Of a DNA stretch of 64,000 nucleotides, positions 1 through 40,351 are shown one piece after another. Made by a program: the position numbers and the translations under genes. Under the pieces are notes generated by a model, which did not search any database, was not told the DNA's origin, and worked only from the letters and a program-made list of their open reading frames with translations. The first letter of the stretch is position 1. Every line of letters begins with the position of its first letter. The stretch is from Lumbricus rubellus. Lineage: Eukaryota > Annelida > Clitellata > Crassiclitellata > Lumbricidae. Where the stretch lies: positions 27,277,301-27,341,300 of the forward strand of contig OX243815.1 of assembly GCA_945859605.1 (NCBI GenBank), written 5' to 3'.

Positions 1-347
1 ACCGTAATTTTATAGCCTCAACAGGGATGTGTTGTCCATAGGCCTACTGCGATTTTGCACAAACTGAAGAAGATCGAAATCTCTCTGCGGCAATCTCTTA
101 GTTTATATCCTTTCATATTTGCATCTCGGTGATTTTCGTTCAACTCATAGATACAATAAGGCAGCGAGTCATGCATTAATTATTTAAGTTTAGTCATTCG
201 AGATCAGTGTCACAAATGCTTTTAGTATACACAGCCTTGTGTCTCCGCTGTGGGCTACGCAATGCATCAGGCATGGCCCTGTGGATTTGTCAAATCCAGA
301 GGGCCATGCATCAGCTTGAATCATCTGAACGTCAAGAATGTCTCACT

Positions 348-615
348 CATGGGCGGAGACTTAGGGGGACAGAGGGGACGGTCCCCCTCAATGAATGTGT
401 TGGGGGATGGCCCATGCATTTGCCCCTCACAATTGTTGAGTGATAGAGCGTGGACACTGGAAAAATGGGAATTTTGTTGGAAAATTTGGGCTGATGACTG
501 AAAAAAGTCGCCAGAAATTTTGGTCGCAAAAGTGGAAAAATTTCTTCTCCATTTGTCATCCAAAAATCTCCTTCGGCGCCACTCGTTCGTCCCCCCCCCC
601 CAGTCTCCGCCCATG
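348..615. mobile_element. hAT-like MITE with perfect 8-bp target duplication
   Basis: Terminal inverted repeats CATGGGCGGAGACT (348-361) and its complement (602-615) are perfect over 14 bases. They are flanked by GTCTCACT at 340-347 and again at 616-623. The 268-bp interior has no transposase. An 8-bp duplication is the hallmark of hAT-superfamily transposition. Confidence 0.85.
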
Positions 616-1811
616 GTCTCACTAACATTAGCGACAGATCCTGTGACGATGGCTTCCGTATATAATTACTGGCCTACAGTACATTTCATGGTCAGCTGTC
701 TCGAAAGCGCAGGTGATCTGCATCGGATTTAAGTAGGATTAGCCTATAAAGGCGTGAGATTAAAATGACTGTAGACAGCGTGTATCTCGGAATTCTATAG
801 GATGTGGAGAAGAAAAGCGTGGCCATCTGGTTGTCCTTTTGGTTTGAAATTCCACAGTGCACGATAAAAACTTCGATGGCGTTGGTCTATCTTTCTGAAA
901 TAGGTATTACCCTTGTCCATCTTTCTTAAATAGATATTACCTTGCAACCTTCGTAATGAACTTCTTGGTCTATCTTTGCCCCTTTTCCGCAAGCTTTTGA
1001 ACACCAATATTTTCGATTTGACAGATTTGGTGCTGTCATTTCGTGAATGCATCTGATAGGTCTCTATTGAAGTGACGCTGTATCAATTATATTAATACAG
1101 CAACTATATTAATTTTACGATTATGGTTACATCACATGTAGCCTAATTGTAACCGACGTAAGGGTTCCCTAAAAATCTAAAGTGGACAGTAACTGACCTC
1201 ATGCAAATACTTCTTGTTTTGAATTGACGTTAAAGGTCTTATAAACAAAATGATTAATGATGGATCAGAGATTAATCGCTTTTTAAAATCCAGTTTATTT
1301 CATTTGCAGAATCTTGGACCAAAGCACAAACAAATCACACACTTTCTCTTCATTCTAGGCTACTTCTTCTCTTTCCAGCTTCCCCATCTTGCTCCTCGTC
1401 CTGGCAGCGTATACTAGCCAGAGAAAAACTTTAGGGGTTCCAGTTTGGGTTCAAAATGAATATTGTCGCAAAATACACAGAAGATGAGATAGGCCCTAAT
1501 TAAGTAGCTTTTAAAATATCGCAAATTAGGGGCATACACATTTGGGGTGGGTGGGGTTTGAACCCATAAACTCCTCTAAACACGCCCATGCCTTCTCCCT
1601 CTTCCTTCAGTTCTCAACTACATGTAGGTTAAGCTCGCACCGTGGTCTGCGATGGTTTAGGCTATTGCTTTCTGCTCAGTTCTTTCATGTGCGCTGTGCT
1701 CTGTCTTCTTCCTTACTTCGTAATTCCAACAGAACGCGTCGTTCTTATAAATTATAAATTTTTAGCCAAGTTATAACGCTGCATTCATAATTCATTGCAG
1801 AGTAATTTTCA
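616..1811. other. No gene recognised
   Basis: AT-rich unique-looking sequence with scattered stops in all frames. I see no exon, RNA gene or repeat structure here. Confidence 0.5.
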
Positions 1812-2035
1812 TTTGACTATGCAGTGTTAGCTGCATCGGTAAGAGCGTTGACCACGTCTCCCACGTCTCTGTAAACGAGAGCGTGAGGACTGCGGTCGCT
1901 TCCCGAAGGTGTCTCTTAGTCCAGAGATTCTGATTTCGGGCTAGCACGGTCCGTGCACGAGGACCTAAATGGAGTGACGTCCATTCAAATGGATGAGAGG
2001 TGGTGAAGGATCTGCACCCGATCAATTCATTAAGC
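1812..2035 (+). mobile_element. Second-family tRNA-derived SINE, diverged copy
   Basis: A tRNA-like head (GTTAGCTGCATCGGTAAGAG, then a worn B box near GCGGTCGCTTCC) is followed by CCAGAGATTCTGATTTCGGG and CTAGCACGG. The same order of motifs appears in reverse at 21715-21990, so both look like copies of one SINE family. Confidence 0.55.
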
Positions 2036-2072
2036 CATGAGCAGAGTCGAGACCATTAAATTATGCGGCAGC

Positions 2073-2412
2073 TGCAGTGGCGGTGCAGGAGGGTTAGGGG
2101 GGGGGCTAAGCCCCTAAATGGCGCTTAACCTCCCAAAGAAAAATGCGGAAAATATCTACAACCATGGATACATAGCGTACACTGGCCTGATAAAGAGCAA
2201 AATCAGGAAAAACAAAGCCCAAAATTATTGGACGACTTTAAAAAATAAAAAGGTCGTCAAATTTTTGACGGTGAAAATGGAATATTTTCTTCAGATTCAG
2301 ACCAAATTAGATCTATTAAAAATAGGTCGTCAGATTTTTTGGCGAAAGAAAGACTGAAAATTCCTGGACCAACTTGAGCCCCCAAAACTGAAATCCTGGC
2401 GACGCCACTGCA
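2073..2412. mobile_element. hAT-like MITE
   Basis: Termini TGCAGTGGCG (2073-2082) and CGCCACTGCA (2403-2412) are perfect inverted repeats. Flanks GCGGCAGC and TGGGCAGC agree at 6 of 8 bases, consistent with an old 8-bp duplication. The interior contains GACGAC/GTCGTC blocks and no transposase. Confidence 0.65.
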
Positions 2413-3342
2413 TGGGCAGCTGTAGCAAATCGAGTGCTTTTACATTTACATTTGATTTCTTTTGTTCTCAGGTTCCAACTCTTCGGTTACCTGGTATACA
2501 TGTAGGCCTAAATGCATTCAATGTTTGCCATCAACCCATGGCGCCTCGTCTTCCTACTCCTCACAACTATGTGTCTGTCTTGACAAATAGCCTATGCCTC
2601 GCTCTGTTATTTAATGCAAGACATGCTGAGGGGTTTGAAAGACCTCATAGACCGCATGGCAATTTATACAGGTAACGTTTTTGATTGCCTCCTTTGAAAT
2701 GTCCGAATCGTTAAATTTAGCCATCGACTAATAAAAATAATAGACATAGACCTACATATGGCCTAGTCTACAATGCTCTACATGTTTTAAGTTAGAGCGA
2801 AATATTGAGTAACACACATTAGTTTGATATTAGGCTAACGAGTAGGTCTATAGACCATTTTCATTAAAAGTAAGATATTAAATATTTCTTCTAATCTATT
2901 TCATATTGACATATTTAGCCTATTTGTTATTTATGCCGTGCCATAAAAGACTATAAATTATGTAGGCCCCTACCGCTGTTATTTTTTTTACCTCGCAGAC
3001 CTTTTTTTTAGCGAGTCACTCTTACACAGCATTGTCTTTCAACCTCGGAACGGGACCACTGGGAATAGTTAACCTCTGAGCTCAACCCGTAAATCCGCTG
3101 ACAAATGAGACGTTGGCCAAAAAGAACACAGCAGCTGTAAATAAAAACAATAGACGGAGGTAGGAGCAGAGAGACAGAAGAAATACGGCGTCTTTTGTTG
3201 TTAACTTCACGACCGCAGGGCAGCTGACTATGTAGCCTACATGTTCCAGGCAGCCTTCTACAGAAGATTTTTCGTCTTGTGCAATGTGCATCGATGAGGA
3301 ACAATTGCGGAATCCATTCATGCGGCGAGGTTTACTGACTTC

Positions 3343-3544
3343 CGAGGCTTTTTAACGCGTGCAGTTGTGGCCTACACAAATTGTGCAGTTCTAAATTAAT
3401 TCGTGCAGTTGTAGAAGCACTTCTGAACGGTTAAAACTAGCAACAAAGGTCATTGTCCACCGATTTGAAGTAATATTTACCATGGAGGATGGGAAAGGAA
3501 AGAATGGGCTGTGCAGTTCTAAAAATTCCTTTAAGACAACCCTG
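3343..3544. mobile_element. Old copy of the 25610-25802 MITE family
   Basis: Shares GTGCAGTTGTAGAAGCACTT, ACCATGGAGGATGGGAAAGG and GTGCAGTTCTAAAAATTCCT with the element at 25610-25802. The left end is worn (CGAGGCTTTT in place of CAGGGCTTTT), and no target duplication is left. Confidence 0.7.
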
Positions 3545-3825
3545 TTTTCTAGACCCGTCTTTGCTGCTGTTTCTGTTCATCCGCACCACATGACAGATTT
3601 CCATTTCAGTCAACGTCAGTCTGATGGAGTCTGGACGACTTGTCCTCCTCGGTTGTTGTTTATGTACCACTTCTTCTTCATCAGTCTATGCTTCTGCTTG
3701 GCTGCGTTTTCCTTTTGTCTCCGGCTAAGCAATCTATGCCTGCTGTTGGCTATATTTCTACATTTAGATGTATTGCTGAAGAATCAAATACGACATGTAT
3801 GTCTGTATACGTATTTCTGAGCACT

Positions 3826-4000
3826 TGTTATAGCGCCCCACCTTCAACATATATTCTACTCAAAGGCGCTTCTGACTATACTGCAGCGCGGACACTGAAT
3901 CGAAAGCAATATTGCGAGTAAAGGACTTGCTCAGGGTCTCTATACGCGGCGGCTTGAGATGTATTTGAACCTGTAACCTTCCGGTTCCAAAGCACCGAAC
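3826..4000 (-). mobile_element. tRNA-derived SINE, 5'-truncated, minus strand
   Basis: Read on the minus strand: a near-consensus B box (AGGTTCAAATAC), then GAGCAAGTCCTTTACTCGC, a CAGTGTCCGCGCTGCAG segment and the tail GGGGCGCTATAACAAG. This is the order seen in the full copy at 29906-30115. The A-box end is missing and is replaced by a C-rich tract at 4010-4034. Confidence 0.65.
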
Positions 4001-4210
4001 ATACATGTACCCCTCCCCACCCCCCCCCCCCACACCATTGCGCTCCACACATGACCTTATGCGACGAGTTCAGAAACTTCTGCATGATCGGTTGACTTGT
4101 TATGTATAGGCTAATCCTTAAGTATACCCCATGTAGTGACAACAGCAAACAGGTTTCGGTATCTCACCGAAACTTAGTTTTGCATAGCTATTGGCACAGA
4201 CAGCGCAGTG

Positions 4211-4211
4211 A

Positions 4212-4305
<94 letters not shown>
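4211..4305. repeat. (AAT)n microsatellite
   Basis: About 31 perfect copies of AAT. The long Ile or Leu open frames here are artefacts of the repeat. Confidence 0.97.
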
Positions 4306-4829
4306 TGAATTCATCTGGAAATGCTAATTTCCGTGCAGAATTACAGACTCTTGCTGATGCTAAACAAATCAATCACTACATGGATTAATTTTGTTGTTTT
4401 ATGATTACTATGCGTTCCTATCTTCTATTCGGTTCGCCGACATAATCACGTGATTCACATCCCTGCATTATTTGTCTCATATTTTAACTTCCCTTCAGCT
4501 TGTATTGTAGACAAAGCATGAGTATAGAAATAATAGACTCTCCTGTTGCGCGCATTCGTTCAAGATTCTCTTTGTTTAATGAGTCTCCTTTAGACTGTAT
4601 GAACACAGCGTGTCTGAAATTGCAAAAAATAATGACTCTGCATGCTTGGACTCTTGGAGTAGACTCAGTAGAGTACTATCATATATTATAGTCTGCAGTT
4701 TTAGACGACGCTGCATGCAGTCACCAGAGGCGATGCAACCGCTTTAATAACAATTTGTCTATTATATGTCGACATCTCATCACGTCAGCTGCCATGCATC
4801 TGCACCACTTAATTACGGTATAACACTCT

Positions 4830-5165
4830 TCTCTCTTTGTCCCTGTCTCCCTGTGTGTAGCCTACATGTATATGACTGTCTGTGTCTGTCTGTGTCTGTC
4901 TGTGTCTGTGTTTTTCTATCTCTCCTCCCCTCTCTCTTCTCTGTCTGTCTCTCCCAATCTCTATCTGTCAATCTAACTCTATGTTTCTCTCTCGTCCGCT
5001 TCTTCCGCTATTGTTTTTATTCTTGCTCCACCGATTCTCATCTTGCCTCTTGCTCTGCTACAATTGATCCTCTAATAATGTGTAGTCTTTCCGGCTCCTC
5101 CTCTTCTTCCTCTTCTCATCCGCTTGATACTCCTCCTCCTCCTCCTCTCACTTCTCCTCGCAAAC
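4830..5165. repeat. Pyrimidine-rich low-complexity tract
   Basis: TCTG/TCTC/CTC-rich strand-asymmetric sequence with imperfect repeats (GTCTGTCTGT and CTCCTCCTC runs). No exon is recognisable. Confidence 0.8.
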
Positions 5166-5417
5166 AGTCTCTATAGTCCTTCTGTTGTATGTGTCGTGCA
5201 TCTGGTCTTTATCTCATGCAGCTGCTGTCTCTCCTCTCAGCCTTTGACTTCTTCTTCTCGCATCATTCCTTACAGAAGACAGAACACCGAAATGGACCGG
5301 CGTCCGATCCTCACCCTCTATTCAGTCTATTGCTTCACTGTGCCTGTCATTAAAATACGCTCAGAGTCGACTATAGGGCCTAGCGTGCGTAAGAAGCCGT
5401 AAATATATTGTCGCCCT

Positions 5418-5802
5418 AATGGGCGCCCGCAGAAATTTTTGCAGTGGGGCAAAAAGTTCACGATGGTCACAGTTAACATTTTTAGTAGCAATATTAAGAG
5501 CTTGAAAATACAAAGCTGGAAATTAAGAACACGGGTATACTTTCAAAGAGGTTTCTTTATGCACTTTTGTCAGTTTCATTCAGTGCACATTTTTAATACA
5601 AATACTTTCGTTAGTGCGAAGAAATATGTAAAAAATAAAACATTGATGCTGCGAAGTAGCCTCAAGTAGGTTCCTTTAAAGGCTTTAATGCGAAGAAATT
5701 TGTTAAAACCCAAAAGTAGTAGTTAGAAAAATAGATGTCAATTTTCCAGGGGGGTGGGGGTAGAGTGCCCCTCTTGCCCGTATGTGCGTGCGGGCGTCCA
5801 TG
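5418..5802. mobile_element. hAT-like MITE
   Basis: Ends AATGGGCGCCCGCA and, reverse-complemented, CATGGACGCCCGCA match at 12 of 14 bases. Flanks GTCGCCCT (5410-5417) and ATCGCCCT (5803-5810) match at 7 of 8. The interior resembles the element at 24613-24896. Confidence 0.7.
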
Positions 5803-5936
5803 ATCGCCCTTTACAGTTGATATTAGCGTCTAATATTGCTATGCATGCATAGTGCATACGCATGTTCATTTTTAACGTCAGTTCCGTTAAGGTTTTGCTC
5901 ACGAGTACCAATATAAGTACAACTTATTTAAATCAC

Positions 5937-5937
<1 letters not shown>

Positions 5938-6035
<98 letters not shown>

Positions 6036-6051
6036 TATTATTATTATTATT
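5938..6051. repeat. (ATT)n microsatellite
   Basis: About 38 copies of ATT with one ACT interruption near 6031. Confidence 0.97.
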
Positions 6052-6153
6052 AATATCATCATCTAATCATTGACTATTTATATAGCGCACCTTCTGTTAC
6101 GCTAAGACATTTGTCGTGCGCGCTTTTGTGACTGTGCGCATTAATTTGTCTCT

Positions 6154-6231
6154 GCGTTTTTATCTGTTCGCTTTCTTCTGCGCGCTTTTGTCGCGTTTTT
6201 ATCTGATCGCTTTCTTCTGCGCGCTTTTGTC
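6154..6231. repeat. 39-bp tandem duplication
   Basis: Two copies of a 39-bp unit beginning GCGTTTTTATCTG (6154 and 6193), ending GCGCGCTTTTGTC, with one base difference. Confidence 0.8.
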
Positions 6232-7949
6232 ACGTCACCGAATAATTAATCGGACCCCTATAATGGCCCCATGGTGTACAGCCTTACGTGACGGGGAGTG
6301 GATGAGCTTATGCAGGCACTAAAATATAAGGCTGACATCAACGACCCAGCCGTGAGATGTCAATAAAAACTGGAAAACGATCGGAAAGAGCTTCGATGGA
6401 AATCCCGATTGCATCAAACGATGAATGTGGAGAAGGGGGCCACAAACCGGTTCCTGTAGGCTATAGTTTCTGTTTAACGAGGATGCATGCATCTTAACGA
6501 AGATCGTAAATCTTTTATTCAGAAAAGCTAGAGTGCATCATAAAAGCTGGGAGCATATGGCGCCAGTTTATTCATGAGCGTTTCGTCGTTTCGAGAACGA
6601 TCGCTCAGAGGTAATAGCCTACATAAAGCGAAGAAGAGAGGTCAATGGGTGGAAGACCTAAGAAAAAGAAGCAGACATGTATACAGAGCCTATTTTTGCA
6701 GGCGACGGCGAAACACAGTGATCAGGAGAAACCGTTTGGTTTTGAAAAATTCAAAGCATGCAGGAAATTTATAGCGTGTGTATTTGATAGAGCTTTCTAT
6801 AATGTGAATTTCTCAGTATCACTTTGTGTATGACTAGCTGTGTTGCCCGGAAAATTTTGGTTTTTCGCTCGACCCATCCTCACCCAGCTTTCTCCGGCAA
6901 AGTTCGCATTGTCCCCCCTACAACCCCCATCACACCACGCCCCTACACCGATCCACTTCTCGCCCTCTCACATTCAAAATAATGCGCCCATGAACTTTGA
7001 ACGACCTACGCCACATTTATGTGCTTAGGCCTATGTCTGGATTCTCTTCCTCGTCTAGACCTATTGGCGTCGTATTTCTGCTTCCCTGTGGTTTCTGCAC
7101 TGAGACCGCCAATGAATAGGCGCTTCATAAAATGTCGATATACGACATTAATTATTTTGTCGTTAGGCCTTATTGTGATTATTTTGTTCTTACCTTGATG
7201 TGGTCAGTTCGTAATATCATTTCTGGACACGTGCGGTGTTTTGGACACGTGCGGTGTTTAACGACTTATAGGCCATGTACATGTACGCCCACGGATAGAA
7301 ATGACGTCAGAAATGACGTCGTCAAACGAGATTAAATCTTGCCATGACATGGTGTGGCTGGCTTCGGACTAATAACCGTTAATGGAGTCTAAATTTTGCG
7401 TTAATTACGGTCGACATTTAAAATGTCCATAACTCGGAATTTAAAAATTGAATTGGGAGCTGAAAATAGTCGCGTTGACCTACAAATTTTGTTAAGAGTG
7501 ATTTAAAATATTTTTAGTCAACCGAAACTCAGCCGTTTCAGAGCCTTTCTGGGACACCACACATACACACAAACAGAGGACTCTGCTTTATATTTTAGAT
7601 TAGTGCTTTGGGGTGAAGAAAGTTTTTAAAACCAAAAAGCATAATAGCCTAATCCTAGTCAGAAAAGATGTCGGTTGCATTTGTTAAAATTTCAATTTTT
7701 AGCTTTTTTTCAAGCATTGTCAAATACGGAGAAGCTGACCCAGTCCTATAAAATTACTATGCCAATGTTCGTAAGGACAGATTTTCAGCCTTTTGCCAGG
7801 CTATTGGTCCATAGGCTGCAATAAAAGATTACATACTTACAGTTGGTAACAAAATTTATAGCGCAATCTTGAAAATGAAAACGAAGTATATAGTTCCGTG
7901 TGACGCAATTAAATTGCGGTCAACGACCTGCGGAGGGTTTTATAGGATG
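6232..7949. other. No gene recognised
   Basis: Mixed-composition sequence without supportable exons. It contains an 18-bp tandem pair (GGACACGTGCGGTGTTTT type) near 7225-7260 and two ATGACGTC sites near 7303-7320. These may be CRE-like by chance; nothing ties them to a promoter. Confidence 0.45.
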
Positions 7950-9306
7950 TAGGGTGAACTAACATAAAGTCGGACACTTTTTGTTCAGACCGACGCCACA
8001 CCGTAACGGAAAGTCATATATAGAAAATTTAAAGTGTGTTGTATAGCTTATCATCTCATTCAACTAATGCAGTCAGTTAGACCTGGCCAATTTTATATAA
8101 ACTCGACCAGGAGTGTGTCAAGTACTGCGAGCTGACTAAATTTGACTTTTCGGTTTTTCAGTTAAAGCTGGACACTTTAGTTGGCAAACTCGGACAACAT
8201 AATATGCCTATACGATCTTATGTTGTTAGAGTCGGACAACCAATAAACTGAACAATTTGTTGTTAAAGTCGGACAATCTATAAACTAAACAATTCTCACT
8301 TATACGACCTTATGTTGATAGAGTCTGACAAGCCATAAACTAAACGATTTTCAACAAGATCCGTGCCTAATTTAACTGAACGATAACATTTAACATTGAA
8401 AGTAACTTAAATAAAATCAACCAAATGTCAGTATAGGCCTGCCTACATTCAATACAAAGGTTGCACTAAAGAGCCTACTAAATGTTAAATCGTCACAGTC
8501 CGCCATTGTTTTCGTTCCAGCAATGTTTGTAGGCTACAGTTGACAGAATTTCTACTAAGAGCAGTTTGCAAGACCTTTATTAAGCAACTCAGTGAAGGCT
8601 GTAGCAACCTTGGTGACCTAAACTAGACCTGTTTCGGGGTCTTCGTAACAGAAGACTTATGCATCAGACGAGCATGAAAAACTTAGCTGCAAGGCAGGCA
8701 TATACACTACATAAACTCGACTAATGGACATATCCATGAAAAAGTTGAAAAGAACATGAACTTTTCTAATATCTGAAACATTCTTTACATGTAAAACTAT
8801 AATTATCATTATAATAAGCATTAGCGTGGATCTCGTTTTGGTAAAGTCGGACACATTTCAGCAGGGTGTAATACTTTTGTCCGACTTTAACAAACGCATA
8901 TATGCTAAAGTCGGACAGCAAACAGCCCTAGTTTCAACCATGAGACCAATTCAATATCGCTCAAACAAGTTACGCAAAACATATATTATGCTGTAATCTG
9001 TCGGGGAAAAAATTGAAATTCTTCCTCTTCAGCAATAACATTGTCATGAACCCTTAGCAGTGAAAAATGGGCTTCACTATGTCAGCTTTGAAAACTCTAG
9101 AAATCGACATGCATCGAAAAGAGGCGACATATTAAAATTTAGGCAACGATCCCATCAAGGTTGTGAAGTACAGATCATTAGATGGACCCTCTGCAAATAT
9201 AATATATGATACAGCCATCTGGTGATCGAAGTCTCTTCTGCGTGGGAGGCCGGCAAAATTTTTGTCCGACTTTGCCTGATATCCGACTTTATGTTAGTTC
9301 ACCCTA
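7950..9306. mobile_element. TA-flanked MITE (Tc1/mariner-type) with GTCGGACA clusters
   Basis: Perfect terminal inverted repeats of 23 bases, starting GGGTGAACTAACATAAAGTC, begin at 7952 and end at 9304. Each is bordered by TA (7950-7951 and 9305-9306), the Tc1/mariner target duplication. The 1.36-kb body holds further copies of GTCGGACA near 8188, 8231, 8268, 8846 and 8911, with inverted forms near 8878 and 9263. No transposase frame exists, so the element is non-autonomous. Confidence 0.85.
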
Positions 9307-9644
9307 GTAAGAGCGCCATATAAGGGAAAGAGCGCCGTTGTCTAAATCTTCATACGAGGCAAAAAAACAGCCATTGCCATAACTTTTATGATGACAGAGA
9401 AAGATAGAGGAAAGCACGTATACAGGGAAGTAGAGATATAGGCCTAGTGACAAGAAGGGAAGAGACAAAGCAGGAGTCAGAAAGCAGGAGGCAGGGAGGG
9501 ATGGTCGGAAAGGGGAGAAATAGTGTACGGCGAGCATGGAAAAGGCAGAATAAATAGATTGAATTTAAAAATCGATGAATATTTACTATAATCAAATTTA
9601 CAAAATGGTTCCCTTTTCCCCGGACACATTGTAAGCCATAATTA

Positions 9645-10427
9645 TACATTGTGTCCGGTTAAAAAGTAGACCACAAAAAAGTGTCATAACGCGGTCAAAA
9701 CTTTTAGGGTTTGTCTGAAATTTTTAACACAGCAACAGTGGCCCAATATACACGAGATCCTAAAGCCGATTAGAAATATTCGTGAGTTTGTAAAATTTAT
9801 TTTTTTGCGTTGGAGCACCGAAAAATTGAACTTTCCAACATGGAAAACCTGAAAGGAGGTGAAATTCAGCTATAGGGCCTACTTGAAAATGTTCTCCTTG
9901 TTCACGAACACACTACCGTAGACGTAGTGGACTAATAGCTGTCCCTGGAGACACTCGGCTTCATATCCCGGCTGTGGTCGTCCAGCAGTCCAGACTTTGA
10001 TCCGGAGTACATGTACTGAAGGAGCGCGTTTTTCGTTCACGCGTATTCATGACATCGATAACCGTAGGGCGTAGGGTGCGTCTGTTTGAAGATTGGCAGT
10101 TGTTTAACCAGGTGATCATCGACAGGACCATCAAACAGTAGCGTCTAAGTCCACGGTCGTGTGTCCGTGAACAAGGTGGACAATTTGAACACCATATTTA
10201 GCTGAATTTCACATCTTTTCAGGTTTTCCATGTTGGAAAGTTCAATTTCTCGGTGCTCCAATGCAAACTCTCATATATTTGACAAACTCACGAATATTGC
10301 TAATCGGTTTTAGGATCTCGTGTAAATATGGTCACTGTTGCTGTGTTAAAAATTTCAGACAAATCCTAAAAGTTTTGACCGCGTTATGACACTTTTGTGT
10401 GGTCTACTTTTACCCGGACACAGTGTA
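9645..10427. mobile_element. Foldback MITE with about 230-bp inverted arms
   Basis: Left end TACATTGTGTCCGG and right end CCGGACACAGTGTA are complementary and carry the flanking TA. Inverted similarity continues to about 9875 on the left and from about 10198 on the right (for example GTGTCATAACGCGGTCAAAA against its complement near 10373-10392). The centre (about 9900-10190) contains a second inverted pair around TTGTTCACG. No transposase is visible. Confidence 0.85.
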
Positions 10428-11100
10428 GAGTCTATCATGGCGCCACTTCACGTTTTTGCGCGTGTAAAGTACACAATACAATTCATATATTTTATATATA
10501 TATATATATATTATATATAGGCCTATACGCATTACGTGGGTATACGTGCATTGTATATACGCGCAGCATATACTAGTCTGCGATCAATAGACAAGTGGGG
10601 TCTGCATACTCGTGAATAAAAGCGGCTTACATGCAGCTGTTTGCAATTGGGCTTTCGTCGAACGCTTAAGAATTGCATACAGCCAATAGATTTACTTCAT
10701 AAAAGTCGAGAAGTCGAATAAGAAGCGTTTAATGTGCTTCCTTATTACAAGAAGACTCTTCGCCGTTGAGTTGGAAACACGTAAGAACTAAAAAGTCGTG
10801 CTTTGAAAGCCACCAACAGACTTCGTCTATAACAGTGTAGCTATCAAGCGGGATATCTATAATAGTCGTCGAGTGGGGGTGGGTGTGTGGGGGGGGAGTG
10901 AGGGGCACAGGCAGCGCAGTAATGGGCAACAAAGGGAATGAGCGTTTGGAAGGAACGACAAAGTTACGACATGCTTACGATATATTGTCCACCCTGTTAT
11001 TGCCGATTTAAGTCAAACCTACAAACACAATTCCTCTTTATTGAAAACCGTAAACCCTTTTATTGGACACATTATTGACAAGCACAAGGAAGGAATGGTA
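10428..11100. other. No gene recognised
   Basis: Contains a short (TA)n tract near 10494-10515 and a G-rich stretch near 10870-10900; otherwise unremarkable. Confidence 0.5.
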
Positions 11101-11103
11101 GCG

Positions 11104-11405
11104 ACAGTGTGTGTGTGTAGGTGTGTCGGTTTGTGCGTGTGTGTGCGTGTGTGACAAAAAGTGTCAAAGACAGAACGACAAACAGACAGAAAGGCAGAGA
11201 GAAAGAGAGCAAGAGAAAGAAAGAGACAGAGAGAGAGACAGAGACAAAGAGACGGAGAGAACCAGAGAGAGAGAGAGACACACACACACACAGATAGACA
11301 GAGAGAGACACACAGAGAGACATAGAGAGACAGAGAGAGCAAAAGAAAGAAAGAGACAGACAGACAGAGACAGAGAGACAGAGGCAGGGACAGAGACGGA
11401 GGAGT
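11104..11405. repeat. (GT)n and purine-rich GAGACA tract
   Basis: A GT-rich stretch (11107-11152) is followed by about 225 bases made almost only of GA/CA steps. The polypurine strand gives Arg/Glu or Ser/Leu/Cys open frames that are artefacts. Confidence 0.9.
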
Positions 11406-11517
11406 AAAGGTTAGGAAGCATCCATAGCACAAAAGGTAGATACTTATCTTTAGAATGGACATTTAACCGAGATATCGCAGAAGTTCAAAGAGTTAAAGGT
11501 TGGCGCAGTATAATTAA

Positions 11518-11645
11518 TGTTCCTATATATATACAATATATATACAATATATATACAATATAAATATATATATAATATATATATATACCATATATCTATA
11601 CTATATATGCAATATATATATGTATACGTGCATATGTATATATAA
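11518..11645. repeat. ATAT-rich microsatellite
   Basis: Imperfect TATA/ATAC repeats ending about 28 bases before the exon 1 acceptor. Confidence 0.9.
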
Positions 11646-11672
11646 AGAACGAACTTTTTCGTTGCGTTGTAG

Positions 11673-40351
<28,679 letters not shown>

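Noticed and set aside
10729..10932. Short minus-strand frame with Pro/His-rich stretch
   Set aside because: Low complexity over a G-rich tract, with no homology that I recognise.
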